The translations under genes were made by a program, and so were the position numbers. From contig NC_079505.1 of assembly GCF_030052815.1 (NCBI RefSeq), positions 29,512,992-29,576,991 on the forward strand: a stretch of DNA of 64,000 bases. Direction: 5' to 3'. Under the pieces are notes generated by a model. That model made no database searches and was not told the origin of the DNA. It was given only the letters and a program-made list of their open reading frames with translations. Positions 34,963-48,753 of this stretch are shown here, one piece after another (position 1 is the first letter of the stretch; every line of letters begins with the position of its first letter). The stretch comes from Hevea brasiliensis. Lineage: Eukaryota; Streptophyta; Magnoliopsida; Malpighiales; Euphorbiaceae.

Positions 34963-37900
34963 TGTCACACCTTACCCCTCTGTAAGGCATAACATGATCT
35001 CGTAGAATACCTAATGAATTATCAAACTTCACCTACTGATAACTCATTAAGTACCCTACAAGAGATTTTAAAACAATTTTCTTACTTTAAACAAGTGGTG
35101 GGCATTTATTAAAAAGTATTTAAAACTTATAATTAAGTTAAAAGCTAGTTGGAAATTTTGGCCCATTTTATTTTTCCGCAAATTTTATAAAAATTTTGAT
35201 AGAGTTCTGTCTGTATTTTGAGAAACCAGTTCTTCAAATACCTGTAAAAAGCACTTCTAAAATTTTTTCTCAACTACTACTTCAATTTCACAATCAAACT
35301 CAATCAATTTCACAATCATTTCAATAAATTTCTCAAGTTCAAAATTCAATAATCCTCAGCATACTAGCAACACATTTCATTTAAATTAAATAAAATAGTT
35401 GTACTCATATTTCATTAGAAACAAAACAATTTATATACATTCTTACAAAATTTACATTAAAAGAGTTTCAAACTACAATATATATTATAACTTTATACAA
35501 ATTTTATACAAACTGCTCAAGACCCATTTTTACATGTCCATATATTTATGTGCAATATATATACATCAAAAGAAATATTTACAGTTAGGGTATAAATTAT
35601 ACCCGAAGACTTCAAGCTGAATGATCCTCAATCTTGACTCATTCATTCTGCTGCTCCTCTAGTCTCTAAATCTGCGACAGCAATAAAAGCTATCACTGAG
35701 TACTAGGACTCAGTGGTGCACAACATACTAAAATAATCTTTATGCAGAATATAAATCACATTTATTCAAAAATTTAACTAAACATGAGCATTAAACACAA
35801 AACACAAATTATGAAATTTTAATGCAAACCAAGTTCATTTCGAAGAATCAAAACACATTTCATAAAATCCACAGTTAGATCATGCCATTCGAAACAAATA
35901 GAATCTCAATAGCCAGAGGCTAAAGAGAAATCACATCACAAGGCTAGCTAGCTCAAATATATGGATATCCATTCACATCCTCTTCTACTGGCACACCTCA
36001 ACACTTCTCCAGAGAAGGAATCAAAATTCGAAACTAATTACCCCCACTATTCGTGCTAGTGAGGTGTCCAAATATATGGTCATGACACTGTGGTTTCAAA
36101 ACTTATCTTAACAATTTGCTAAACATTTTCATTTCAAATATACACAATAACTTTCACAATTTAAATCAAACATCATAAGAATGCCATAATTCAATATTTT
36201 GCATTATTCAAAATAGTATGCAGAAGATAATTATAAATGTATACGTTGTGCACAAACCTCAAACGAGTCGCCTGTTGGCCTTGACTCGACTTCTCGGGTT
36301 TTGTCCCGGTATTCTTTTCCACTGAAACACACAATTTCACAGTGTTTCAGTACCATAACTTAGCATAAATCCAATAATAAATTTAACTTCACTTTTACCT
36401 AGCTCTAACGTGCTAAATTCGATGTTCTTGAAATTTTGTGTTTCGGGTTACTATTCACTGCACTATTCAAATCAAATTATTGACTTTCTAAGGCTTAATA
36501 GGTATGAGAATTCCAACTTCACCCACATACCACATTTTGGTCACTAAACTTGTTGGTTTTGTTCATTTTCTCAAAACTTAGGCCTTTTAGGCAAAATTGC
36601 TAAATTTTCAATTTTAGTGTCCTTAATTGTACTGTTTCATTGGTCAGTTTACTGTTGGAATTTGGCAAAACTTCCTTCATAGAAAATGTTCCTTATTGTC
36701 TTAAGTTTATTCTCCTTTTTGAATCACCCCAATTGGAGTTTTGTAGCTCAAGTTATAAGCAAATTACTATTACTGTTCATGCTACAGAATTTGGTTCTGC
36801 AGATTTGTTGATCCAAATTCATTCAGTAATTTGATCAAGTTAAATCCATAATTTCGTCTATTTTTCTTCATATGAAATTTTTTAATATGTCTTATGTTTC
36901 CATCGGTTCAAGAATCGCCTAAATCGGAGTTTTCTAGAGAGAGTTATAGCCATTGAAACTTTACTATTCATATAGCAAATTTGCAGTCTGCAGATTTAGG
37001 TCACCAAATTTGCTCAGTAATTTGATTAGGTTAATGGCATAATTTGGGTTGGTGTTCTTCATGAAAGTTTTAGGTCTATATTTCATCTAACCACTGGTAA
37101 AATTTCAGGCCATTTTGACCTGCCTAGCTCGAGTTATGACCAAATGAACAAACACTGTTCATTTGGTCAGTTTGTGCAGTGGCAGCCTGCGATTTCTCAA
37201 CTTCGATCACTTTGTTCACTAGGTTTTAGTCACTTTTTGGGCAGGCTTCCTGAATGAAAATTGTGTCATTTAGTGCCTATTTTCATCCCCAATTGGTCCC
37301 ATATCCATTGGACTTGTAAAATTTCATTTTTGGTCCCTCAATGGAGGTTTTGGTCATGCTGCCAGCACATGACCTTATCCAATCCGAATTGGCTTTTAAT
37401 TCCAACACTTCTAACACACCTCATTTGGTCACAAATGACCATTTTTCACTTCACATTAGGCCAAATATATCATTTACCAATTTCTCCAAATTTTTGCCTC
37501 AAAACCCTAGGTTTCAAACCCTAACCACACTAATTCATTGTAATTAACTAATTCAAAGCATATAAACACAATCTTTCAACTCATTCAAGCATTTTAACAT
37601 GTTTTACTCACTCAAACTCATGCAAATCACTCTCCCCTCCCTGCTGGATGAATTTTAGTTTAGTCCCTCATACATATTTTTTTTTTTCATTTTAAGCATA
37701 TTACAAGCTAATTCAAGCTAAAAACACAACAAGTAAACTAATCTTGCACCTTAAATCACTCACCTTTGTGTAGCAACTTCTAACTCCCCTTTTCTCCAAT
37801 TTTCTTTCTTTTTCTTGCTCCTCTATACTCTTCAAGATGCAAGGATGAGGTTTAGTGAAGCATTTTAGGGGAACTTATGGTTAATTTAGAGTGTATAAAG

Positions 37901-38661
37901 CTTGAGCTAAGAGCTCTAATGGAGGTTTGAGAGTGAGCTTTGGGAGAGGGAAAGTGGACGGTTGGTTTTGGGGGAGAAGATGAGAATAATTTCTTTTTTT
38001 TTATCTTGTTTTTATCTTATTTAAAAGATATTTAACTTAGTCAAATTTGGTAGGAAAAAAATTTTTTTTATGACATCATCCTTGATGTCACACATGATGA
38101 TGTCACTACCTTTTTACTTTTTCATTTTCCTTTTTTTTTTCTATTTATTTTTCTATTAGTTCTTTAATTTAATTCTCGATTTTGAAATTTTCTTTTCTCT
38201 GATTTTATTTGACAGTTAGGTCAGGAGTCAGCTCTTGGGGTTAATTGACCAAATTGCCCCTCGCCGGTTCATCCCGGTTTGTAATTAATTCCATATTTCT
38301 TCCTGCTTCCTGACCTAATTTTTTACTGGCTTAACAGTTTTTTTTCATGATTTTCTCTTTTCCACTGTGTTTATAAGGGTCCTAAGGACCACAACGTCAC
38401 TTTTTACGGTTCGAAATTTGAGTTTAAAACGACTTCGCAGTCATTCCCGAGAAGGTCACCCATCGCTGTGACTCTCGGCTCGTTTAACTTCTTTTGTTAT
38501 ATTTTTCTTGTTTATACTTAACTAATTGGACATTACTAATTATTTGTGTTTATGGCTTATCTAGTTGTCTTAAGTGTGGTTCTAATCCCCTTAATTGTCC
38601 AGACCGACACTGGTCACCGGAACAGTGAAATCTACCAGGCTATGCAAACGGGGGTGTTACA
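34963..38661 (-). mobile_element. A1 right (5') LTR, uninterrupted (3699 bp)
   Basis: TGTCACACC..GTGTTACA. Closely similar to the three left-LTR segments, which fixes the left LTR as one LTR split in three. Contains the hairpin 37137..37169 and a TGACATCA cluster near 38070..38105. Confidence 0.93.
37137..37169. other. Hairpin with 14-bp perfect arms in A1 right LTR
   Basis: Same as 22268..22300. Confidence 0.92.
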
Positions 38662-38666
38662 TTAAT
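38662..38666. repeat. Target-site duplication of A1, right copy
   Basis: TTAAT, partner of 11804..11808. Confidence 0.88.
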
Positions 38667-40322
38667 TGAAGATTTCTAGTGGGAAATACGGTTAAAAAAC
38701 TATTTTAGAGTTAATGGTCATTTATACCATTTCAAGATTTGGTATGCTAAATTAATCAAGTTAATTGACCTAGTTCACTTAATTTCTAGATTTTGGTCAA
38801 AATACCATTATTATAGGCCTATGTCTTTTTGAAATTTTGGCACTGGTTTCAGGGCATTTAGAGTTCTATGGACCAAGTTAAGGTCTCTTTACCAAAACTG
38901 GTTAGTTTGCATTTGTCTAGCAATTTTGGGCAGTTTCAATTCTGGACAGTTTTGGTGTCCCTACTTAGGCAAGCAATTTGACTTGGTTAATGGCATTTTT
39001 GGGTTTTGGTGTCTTCATAAGAGTTGTAGCCCTATGTCTAAGCTTTCCAATGGTATAAATTGTAGGTCATTTGGACTTGTCTACAGTGAGATATGGCCAA
39101 ATGAATGACTATTCATTTGGTCAAAATTCTAGGTTTACATTTTGGCAATCCGGATTAGGTCAAATTTTAGGTCACTTTTTAGGCAGAATTTTAGCAAGGT
39201 TTCTACATGAAAATTGGTCAATTTTAGGTCTAGTCTTACCTCCAATTAGCCTTATACCAATTGGGGTCACACAATTTCATTTATGGCTTAAAACATACAC
39301 TGCCATCAATAAGTACTCAACATGCAAGGAAATTACACTCCCAATATTCATTTCTCCATCTCCTAAACTTCAAATAGCATACATGGCATTTCTAAATATC
39401 TTCAATGATCTCAATACAATCAATTTCTAGCAGTATACACAAGTCTATAATAGTCAGTTCAAAACCCTACTTCAAATGGTCAAATTCAACAACAATATGC
39501 ATATGAAACAATTGCTAACACATGTTACTTCAACTATCAACATCTAATTCACTTCCCTATATCCATGAACACCATTAATCATCATTTAATTCATGAAATT
39601 ATCCATCTCCTAAGTTTCTCAAGGCTGCCAAATTTGGGCAGTTTTACTAGTCACTCATAATTTGTTCAAAGCCCTAATTTAAAGTGTCATAGTCAACAAT
39701 ATACATGCAATTAAATTCTTATACTCTTAGTCACCTTAATCAACATTATTAATCACCAATTGTATGTATAAACTAATCAATAACCATGCTTATCAAGGCT
39801 GCTAATTGAACAGTTTCAAACCTAAGACAAAATCCCCAATTCGTGGTTACAAACCCTAATTCATAATCAAACCTCAAACACCCACAAACAATTTTATCCT
39901 AATTCATGTAATTACCTTAATTAACATTACTAATCACCATTTTCATGTAAAAATAAATCAAATCCCCAAATTTCCCATGGCTGCCGAATTGGGGGTTCTC
40001 AATTTCTCATCATTTTCAATCAAATTCCTCATCATATCAACTCATTTCAATGTTTAACTAAAGAAAAAGGAGAAATTATGCACTAACCTCAACTTGTGAG
40101 AATTCTAAGCTTGTAAAACTTCAAGATTTTCCTTTCTTTTTGCTGCCTATATGTTTCCCAATATGTGAGGATCACTTTTAATGAAAGGAGTTGTAAGAAA
40201 TATGGCATGGAAGTGGTGAATTGGGAGCTTGCATGTGGGACGCCCATGGAGGAATTTGGAGAACAAGGAAATCGGCCATTGAAGAAGTAAAAGGAAAAAG
40301 ATGAGTGAAGTGGTGGGATTTG
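38667..40322 (-). mobile_element. Older Tekay-like LTR (family C), right part
   Basis: Continuation of 11430..11803 across A1. It is the reverse complement, with moderate divergence, of about 53290..54720. A leader with a splice-donor-like site is at about 40080..40090 (minus strand GAGGTTAGTGC). Cut at 40322 by element A2. Confidence 0.72.
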
Positions 40323-43300
40323 TGTCACACCTTACCCCTCTGTAAGGCATAACATGATCCCGTAGAATACCTAATGAACTACCGAACTTCACCTACCGAT
40401 AACTCATTAAGTACCCTATAAGGGATTTTAAAACAATTTTCTTATTTTTAACAAGTGGTGAGCATTTTCTAATAGGTATTTAAAACATTTAGTTAAAATT
40501 AAAACTAGTTAATATTTTTTGCCCATTTTATTTTTTTGCAAATTTTATAAAAATTTTGACAGAGTTCCGTCTGTATTTTGAGAAAACAGTTCTTCAAATA
40601 CTTGAAAAAAAAGGCACTTCCAAAAATTTTTCAACCACTGCTTCAAATTCATACTCAATTTCAACCAATTTCTCAACACATTTATCAACTTTCAAATTTC
40701 AAATCCACTATCCCATGATCATCAAAATACTAGCAATCCATTTCATTCAAATCAAATAAAACAGTTCCATTCATATTTCTTTAAGGACAAAACAATTTAT
40801 ATACATCATTACAAAATTTACATTAAGAGAAATTCAACTATAATTTTGTTACAACTTTACACAAGCTGCTCAAGACCGAATTTACATGTCCATACATTTA
40901 TGTGCAATACATACATCAAAAGAAATATTTACAGTCAGGGTATAAATTATACCCGATAACTTCAAGCTGATAGATCCTCAATCCTGAGCATCTCAATTTG
41001 CTACTCTTCTAATCTCTATATCTGCGACAGCAATAACAGCTATCGCTGAGTACTGGGACTGAATGGTGCACAACATACTAAAATAATCTTTATGCAAAAT
41101 TTAGATCACATTTATTCAAAAATTGAACTGAACATGAGTATGAGATACAAAACATGAATTTTGAGATTTTAATCCCAAACAATTTCATTTTGAAGTATCA
41201 AATCACATTTCATAAAACCCACAGTTAGATCATGCCATTCGAAACAAATATAATCTCAATAGCCAGATGCTAAGGAGAATCACATCACAAGGCTAGCTAG
41301 CTCAAATATATGGATATCCATTAAAATCCTCTTCTACTGGCACACCTCAACACTTCTCTAGAGAAGGAATCAAAATTCGAAACTAATTACCCCCACTAGT
41401 CATGCTAATGAGGTGTTCAAATATATGGTCATGACACTATGGTTTCAAAACTTATCTTAATAATTTGCTAAACATTGCTATTTCAAATATACACATTAAC
41501 TTTCACAATTTAAATCAAAACATCATAAATAAAGTCACAAATAAACTTTCAACAATTCATAGCAAAAGTAAAATACATATTTCATTCACTTTATCAATGA
41601 ATTTTAAAGCATAGTGATGTTGTGCACAAACCTTAAGCGAGTCGCCTCTTGGCCTTGACTCGGTTCCTCGGGTTCTTTCCCGGTATTCTTTTCAACTGAA
41701 ACACACAATTTTACTGTGTTTCAGTACCATAACTTAGTATAAATCTAAAAATAAATTTAACTTCACTTTTACCTAGCTCTAACATGCTAAACTCGATGTT
41801 CTTGAAATTTTGTGTTTCGGGGTTACTATTCACTACACTATTCAAGTCAAATTGTTGACTTTCTAAGGCTTAATAGGTATGGGGATTCCAACTTCACCCA
41901 CATACCACATTTTGGTCACTAAATTTGTTGGTTTTGGTTGTTTATTCAAATTCTAAGTCTTTTAGGCAAATTTGATAAATTTTCAGTTTTGGTGCTTAAG
42001 GTTGCACTGTTCCATTGGTCACTTTACTGTTGAAATTTGGCAAAACTTTCTTCATAGAAAATGTTCCCGAGTGTCTTAAGTTTATTCGCTTTTTTGAATC
42101 ACTCCAATTGGAGTTTTGTAGCTCAAGTTATAGCCATTTGAACTATAGTTGCCGGATTGAACTCAACCCAGATTTTCTGGGAAATTTTTGGTGTTGGTAT
42201 TTTTAGGTCACCAACTTGGGGTGGCCAAATGACTTAGATAATGGTATAATTTGGGTTTATATTCTTCATGAAAGTTTTAGGTCTATATCTCATCTAACTA
42301 CTGGTAAAATTTCAGATCATTTAGACCTTCCTAGCTCAAGTTATGACCAAATGAACAAACACTATTCATCTAGTCAGTTTGTATAGGGCAGACTGTGATT
42401 TTTCAAGTTTGGTCAATTTATTCACTAGGTTTTGGTCACTTTTTGGGTATGCTTCCTAAATGAAAATTGTGTCTTTTAGTGTCTATTTTCATTCGCAATT
42501 GGTCCCATACCAATTGGACTTGTAAAATTTCATTTTTGGTCCCTCAAAGGTAACTTGGTCATGCTGCCAGCAGCATAACCATACTCAATCCGAATTTGGT
42601 TTTGATTCAAACACCTCTAACACTCTTCATTAGGTCACAAATGACCATTTCTCACTTCACATTAGGTCAAAGACACCATTTACAAGTTTCTCACATTTTT
42701 GTCACTAAACCCTAAGTGTCCAAGCCTTAACCACACTAAATTGTTGCATTTAGCTAATTTCAAAGCTTTTAACTATAATCATTCAACTAATGGAGGTCCA
42801 TAAACTCATTCAAATCCATCAAACCATACAAATATACTCCCATACACCTGCTGGCCAAAATTCAGTTTGGTCCTCCACACATGTTTTTATTTCATTTCAT
42901 TAGTTTCTAAGTTCATTTAAGTAACTAAACATGCATTTAAAGTAGAAAATTGAAAGTTAGCATACTAACCTTTCTTAGAACTTCAAATCTCTATCTTTAG
43001 CTCTTCTTTCTTCTTTCAATCTTCTTCTTAGGTTGAGACAACAAGCTCTAATGAGGTTTTTATGGGAGCTATTAAGGTTTAGTGAAGATTTGTAAGCTTG
43101 AGTGCAAGCTTTAATGGAGGACTAACAATGGAGAAGTGAGGGAGAGTGAGGGCGGCAAGGGATAAGGAAGAAGATAATGAAATCTTTTTTTTTTCTTTTC
43201 TTTTATTTTATTTATTTTGTCTTATGGAAGACCTAAAAATTCATTTAATCAAATTATTAATAATGGGATTTATGGCATCATGCATGATGTTATGCATGAT

Positions 43301-43860
43301 GTCATTTCCCTACACTTTTTTATTTTCCTTCTTTTTTATTTATTTATTTTTCTATTAGTTCTTTAATTTAATTCTCGACTCCAAAGTTTTCTTTTCTCCG
43401 ATTTTATTTGACAATTAGGTCAGGAGTTAGCTCTCGGGGTCAATTGACCAAATTGCCCCTTGACGGTTCAACCCGGTTTGTAAATAATCTAATATTTCTT
43501 CTAGCTCCCTAACCTAATTATTTGACTGGCTTAACAGTTCTTTTTCGTGATTTTCTCTTTTTCACTGGGTTTATAATGGTCCTAAGGACCGCAGCGTCAC
43601 ATTTTACGGTTCGAAATTTGAGTTTAAATCGACTTCGCAGTCGTTCCTGAGAAGGTCACCCATCGCTGTGACTCTCGGCTCGTTTAACTTCTTATGTTTT
43701 TTTTTCTTATTTATACTTAACTAATTGGCAATTACTAATTATTTGTGTTTATAGTTTATCTAATTGTCTTAAGAGTGGTTCTAAACCCCTTAATTATCCG
43801 GATCGACACTGATCACCGGAACAGTGAAATATACCAGGCTATACAAATAGGGGTGTTACA
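40323..43860 (-). mobile_element. A2 left (3') LTR
   Basis: 3538 bp, TGTCACACC..GTGTTACA; pairs with 48754..52290. It has a 12-bp duplication in the GCATGATGT palindrome region (about 43272..43304) that the other LTR lacks. Confidence 0.92.
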
Positions 43861-43877
43861 ATTCTCCCCCCCTTAAA
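43861..43877 (-). other. Polypurine tract of A2
   Basis: Minus strand TTAAGGGGGGGGAGAAT adjoining the 3' LTR. Confidence 0.88.
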
Positions 43878-43907
43878 ATAAATTTCGTCTCGAAATTTTA
43901 CCTGGTA

Positions 43908-46900
43908 TTAATCTCTGAACAGCTGTGGGTGTTGTCTCCTCATGTCCTCTTCTCGTTCCCAAGTAGCCTCCTGGCCCAAATGATGGTTCCACAGCACTTT
44001 TACCAATGGTATCTGCTTGTTCCGTAGCTGCTTCACCTCATAAGCCAGAATCTCTATGGGTTCTTCTTCATATGTGAGGTATGGATTCACTTCAATTTCC
44101 TCTACTGGTAGTACATGAGATGGGTATGATCGATACCTCCTCAACATAGAACATGGAAGACATTATGTATCTTCTCCAACTTTGGAGGTAGTGCCAATCG
44201 ATATGCCAAAGGACCCACTCTTTCCAGAACCTCATATGATCTAATGAAATGAGGACTCAGTTTTCCCGTTCTGCCGAATCTCATAATTCTCTTCCAAGGG
44301 GAAGCCTTGAGGAATACTTTCTCACCCACTGCATACTCAATATCCCTTCTTTTCAAATCAATGTAGGACTTCTGACGGTCTGATGCAGTCTTAAGTCAAT
44401 CTCTGATCACCCTGATCTTCTCTTCAGTTTGCTGAATAATTTCGGGTCCAATCATCTTTTTTCACCCACGTCATCCCAACACAATGGGGTTCTACATTTT
44501 CTACCATACAAAGCTTCATATGGAGGCATCCCAAAGCTTGATTGGTAGTTATTGTTGTAAGCAAACTCAATCAAAGGCAAGTGTGTGTCCCAACTGCCCT
44601 CAAACTCAATCACACAAGCCTGTAGCATGTTCTCCAAGATCTGAATTACCCTCTCAGAATGGCCATCTGTCTGTGGGTGGAATGCAGTTCTGAAGTTCAA
44701 TCTAGTTCCTAGGGCTCTCTGAAGACTACCCCAGAATCTAGAAGTGAACCTAGGATCCCTGTCTGATACGATGGATACTAGTATTCCATGCAGTCTTACT
44801 ATCTCATCAATGTACAACTTAGCCAATCTGTCTAAACTGTAATCCATTCGAACTGGCAGAAAATGAGCAGACTTGGTTAGTCTGTCAACAATGACCCATA
44901 CTGCATCATGACTCTTCTGTGTCCTCGGAAGTCCCATCACAAAATCCATCGTTATTCTCTCCCATTTCCATTTCGGTACTGGTAGTGGATGTAACAACCC
45001 AGCGGGTACTTGATGCTCTGCCTTCACTTGCTGACAAGTTAGGCATTTGGATACAAACTCTGCCACATTTCTTTTCATACCCATCCACCAGTAATGCTCC
45101 TTGAGCCCTCTATACATTTTTGTGCCACCAGGGTGCATGGCAAAAGGAGACTCATTTGCTTCCTTCAAAATGATCTGCCTCAAATCAACATCATTAGGAA
45201 CACACATTCTGCCCTGGTGTAGTAGTAGACCATCATCTCTGATTGAGAATTCTGGTTTCTTGCCTTGTCTGACTTCTTCCAATAGCTTCTGATATTTCTG
45301 ATCATTTTGAGCAGCCATTCTAATCTGATCAATCAACACTGGCTGTACATGCCAAGCAACTGCTGTCTGTCCATCATCATTAATCTCTAAGCTAGCATGC
45401 AATGATCTTCACTCATGCACTAAAGACAAAGGAGTAACTCGTAGACTTGCCATATTCTTGCGACTTAAGGCATCAGCCACCTCATTAGCTTTCCTTGGCT
45501 GATAGTCTATCAGACAATCATAGTCTTTTATCAACTCTAACCATCTCCTCTGTCTCAAATTCAACTCCTTCTGAGTGCCCAAATGCTTCAAACTCTAATG
45601 ATCTGTGTAGATGTAACACTTTTCCCCATACAAATAGTGTCTCCAGATCTTAAGAGCAAACACTATAGCTACAAGCTCGAAATCATGTGTTGGATAATTC
45701 CTCTCATGCTGTTTTAGCTGGCGTGATGCATAGGTAATGACATTTCGATCTTGCATCAGTACACAGCCTAACCCATTATGAGAAGCATCACTATATACTG
45801 TGTATTCTTTACTCGGGGTAGGTAAAGTCAGGACTGGAGCTTCAGTCAAACATCTCTTTAATTCATCAAAACTCTATTGGCATTTATCCGTCCACTAAAA
45901 TTTCACATCTTTCTAAGCAGCTTGGTCAATGGAGATGCTAACATGGAGAATCCCTTCACAAATCTACAATAATATTCGGCTAAACCCAAAAAACTATGAA
46001 TTTCTGTGACATTTCTGGGTGGCCTCCAATTAAGGATAGCTTCAATCTTACTTGGATCTACCTTGATGCCCTCTTCTGATACTATATGTTCCAAGAAAGA
46101 TATTTCTTTCAGCCAAAATTCGCACTTCGATAATTTGGCATATAGCTATTTCTCCCTTAAAGTCTGTAGTATAATCCGTAGATGTCTATCATGCTCTTCT
46201 GCATTCCTCGAATAGACCAATATATCATCAATAAATACCAGAACAAACTGATCAAGGTAATGGTCTGAAGATAGTGTTCATTAGATCCATAAAAGCAGCC
46301 GGAGCATTAGTCAACCCGAATGGCATGACCAAGAACTCATAATGGCCATAGCAGGTTCTGAAGGCGGTTTTAGGAATACTCTGCTCTTGTACTTTCAGCT
46401 GATAATAACCTGATCTTAGGTCAATTTTGGAGAACACAGCTGCACCCCTCAACTAATCAAACAAGTCATCAATGCGGGGCAATGGGTATCTATTCTTTAT
46501 TGTCACCTTATTCAACTGCTGATAATCAATACACAAGCAGAAAGTGCCATCCTTCTTCTTAATAAACAATACTGGCGCTCCCCAAGGTGACACACTAGGG
46601 CGGATAAAGCCCTCGTCAAGCAGCTCTTGCAACTGCACTTTCAACTCTTTCAATTTAGCAGGTGCCATTCTATATGGCGTTTTGGAGATTGGATCCACAC
46701 CAGGCATAACATCAATCTCAAACTACACTTCTCTTTCTGGAGGTAATCCTAGTAATTCATCAGGAAACACATCTGGAAAGTCACATACAGTAGGGATGTC
46801 CCTCAGTGCTGGACTCCCCACTTGGGTGTCTATCACATGTGCCAAGTATGCTTCACACCCCTTTCTAATCATCCTTCTGGCTAGTGCAGCCGAAATGATG

Positions 46901-47330
46901 TTTGATGGCAGTAAATGCCTCTCCCCATGTATTACCACATCACCGTACAGAGGGAGACCAAAAGTGACTGTCTTCAGTCTACAGTCAATCATGGCGTGAT
47001 GCCTGGCTAACCAATCCATGCCCAAGATGATATCATACTATCTGAAGGGCATTTCAATCAAGTCTGACAGAAAAACATGTCCTTGGATCACCAAAGGACA
47101 GTCTTTATAGATTCTGTTGACTCGGACCTCTTGTCCTAACAGACTAGTTACTAGCACTTCAAAACCCATTTGCACACATGGAACAGCAAGTGAACTGACT
47201 ATGCTAGCACTAACATATGAATGGGTTGAACCCGGATCAAATAACACAAGTACATCTTGTTCAGAGATAGAAAATGTACCAGTTACCACATCGGAAGTCT
47301 CAGCCTCTTCTCGTTGTCTCATCGTGTAGA
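43908..47330 (-). pseudogene. A2 pol: protease, reverse transcriptase, RNase H, integrase, chromodomain-like tail (broken)
   Basis: Minus-strand order: protease FDPGSTHSYVSAS (about 47200..47245) and [13 protein letters not shown] with [36 protein letters not shown] and FIDDILVYS; RNase H with [10 protein letters not shown] and YTDH; integrase 44452..45402, a single open stretch of 316 codons with HYWWMG, CLTCQQ, TMDFVMG, SDRDPRF and HPQTDGHSERV, so both Asp and the Glu of the DDE triad are present; then LSPHFIRSYEVL and the tail with VKVLWNHH and EATWERE. About ten stops or frameshifts lie between the segments (for example near 46453, 46252, 45850, 45595). The integrase part is the best-preserved coding stretch of either element. 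Confidence 0.9.
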
Positions 47331-48564
47331 CTCTGGCTGAAGCACTTTCTTGTGCTGACTGACCAACCGTACCCTGACTGCCTGAAACAGTGCCTCTACC
47401 TCTGCCTCTTCCTCTACCAACTGATTGTGAACCTCTGGGAGTAGGACTCTGAATAGATCCCTCGGCAGTTGTAGGAGCTGGACCATATCTCAGAGCACTA
47501 GTGCAGTCTTTAGCTATATGGCCCTTGGTTCCACAGTTAAAACAAGCTCCAGTGGACCAATAGCATTCCTCCCCATGAATCTTGCCACAAGTCTCACAGG
47601 GGCGGGCAGAGTGTGAACCCCTGCTTGACTGCTGACCAGACCTAGGGGGTCTCTATCCAGAAAATCTGCCCCTACCAAATCTTCCACCTCGACCCCTACT
47701 GGGTCCACTAAATTTCTTTTTTTTCCCCAGAAGTACCACCAGAACTCTGTTCAACTGATTTTTCCCCTTTATCTTTTTCTGATTTCTCAGCTTTCTCTGA
47801 TTTTTCTTTTATTGGGGTCGCTTCTGATTCAATCCTCTCCAGCTCAAGTGCTTGAGACATAAGTTCTGAAAAGTTGCTGTGCTTGAATCCCACAACTTGC
47901 ATTCTCAAACTGGGCTTCAAACCCGTCTCAAATCTCTTACACCTTACCTTGCTGGTAGAAAGGAGACTCCCAGCATAATGACTTAAGTGGAAGAACTCTC
48001 TCTCATACTCTGCCACAGATCGGTTCCCTTGTTTCAAACTAAAAAATTCTTACAATTTCTGATCAACATATGCATCTAGGATGTATTTCTGTCTGAATTC
48101 TCTGATGAAGTCATCCCAGGTCAGCACTGGTGGTTCAGCCAAGTTGTGGGGGATGGTCTTCCACCAATTATATGCATCCCCTTACAGTAACGACATAGAA
48201 TACTCAAACTTCAATTCATATTGGCGGTGCAGCTTCTTAAATACTCTGTCCATTCTTTCAAGCCATTGCTCTGCCTGCAAAGGGTCCACTGTACCCTTAA
48301 ATTCTGCAGCCCCATACTTCAGTAATTTATCATACTTCTGGCTGGAAGCAGTGGTTGTGCCACAGGTGTTTGGGGTGGAGCTTGAGCAGGCATACCCCCA
48401 GCCATTTGTTCAAACATCGTAGCCATCTGCTGTGCAAACTGTGCAGGAAACTGCAGCATGGGTGGGGCTGATGCTGCTGATCCACTGACATTTTGCAAAG
48501 CTAGGGCATCCCCTTGTGCCTCAGCTTCAACAGATTGCTCAACTGAGCGATCCCCTTCTTCCAT
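47331..48564 (-). pseudogene. A2 gag (frameshifted)
   Basis: The ATG at 48564 opens MEEGDRSVEQSVEAEAQG, like A1. The Gln/Met/Pro-rich region, the AEQWLERMDRVF block and the EFFHLSHYAG helix region are in shifted frames, with stops near 48318 and 48038. An intact CX2CX4HX4C knuckle (CFNCGTKGHIAKDC) lies at 47503..47544. A Gly/Arg-rich linker (GRGRGRGTVSG) joins it to the protease. Confidence 0.87.
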
Positions 48565-48733
48565 TTCAGTCCGAAGTTAGGGTATCTCCTGAACAAATAA
48601 CACAAGGAGATTTCCCTCCGTTAGTTCATATTTATGATGTAATGCACTGTATGTAACAAATATGAACATTGAGCAGTTTTACTTAACAAGGAAATACACA
48701 AATTCTCAAATTAAAACATACTTCAAAAATTTT

Positions 48734-48745
48734 GCTCTGATACCA
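48734..48745 (-). other. Primer binding site of A2
   Basis: Minus strand TGGTATCAGAGC, 8 bp from the 5' LTR, as in A1. Confidence 0.9.
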
Positions 48746-48753
48746 CTAAAACA

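Larger units (their letters stand above)
11809..38661 (-). mobile_element. Ty3/gypsy chromovirus A1 (Tekay/Del-like), full length, split by four nested insertions
   Basis: After subtracting the inserts, A1 is about 12.3 kb: left (3') LTR about 3.68 kb, internal region 4.90 kb, right (5') LTR 3.70 kb. Order on the minus strand: 5' LTR, tRNA-Met-type primer site, gag with zinc knuckle, protease, reverse transcriptase, RNase H, integrase with chromodomain-like C-terminus, polypurine tract, 3' LTR. Integrase after RNase H marks Ty3/gypsy; the C-terminal module with the VKVLW..H and EATWE motifs and the very long LTRs point to the Tekay clade. It is flanked by TTAAT duplications. Several stops and frameshifts make it non-autonomous now. 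Inserts: 11819..15806, 16179..20486, 25343..28501, 30294..33395. Confidence 0.9.

Noticed and set aside
46544..46999. Plus-strand ORFs of about 150 codons in pol (also 29634..30089)
   Set aside because: Antisense shadows of the protease/RT region; no recognisable protein family.
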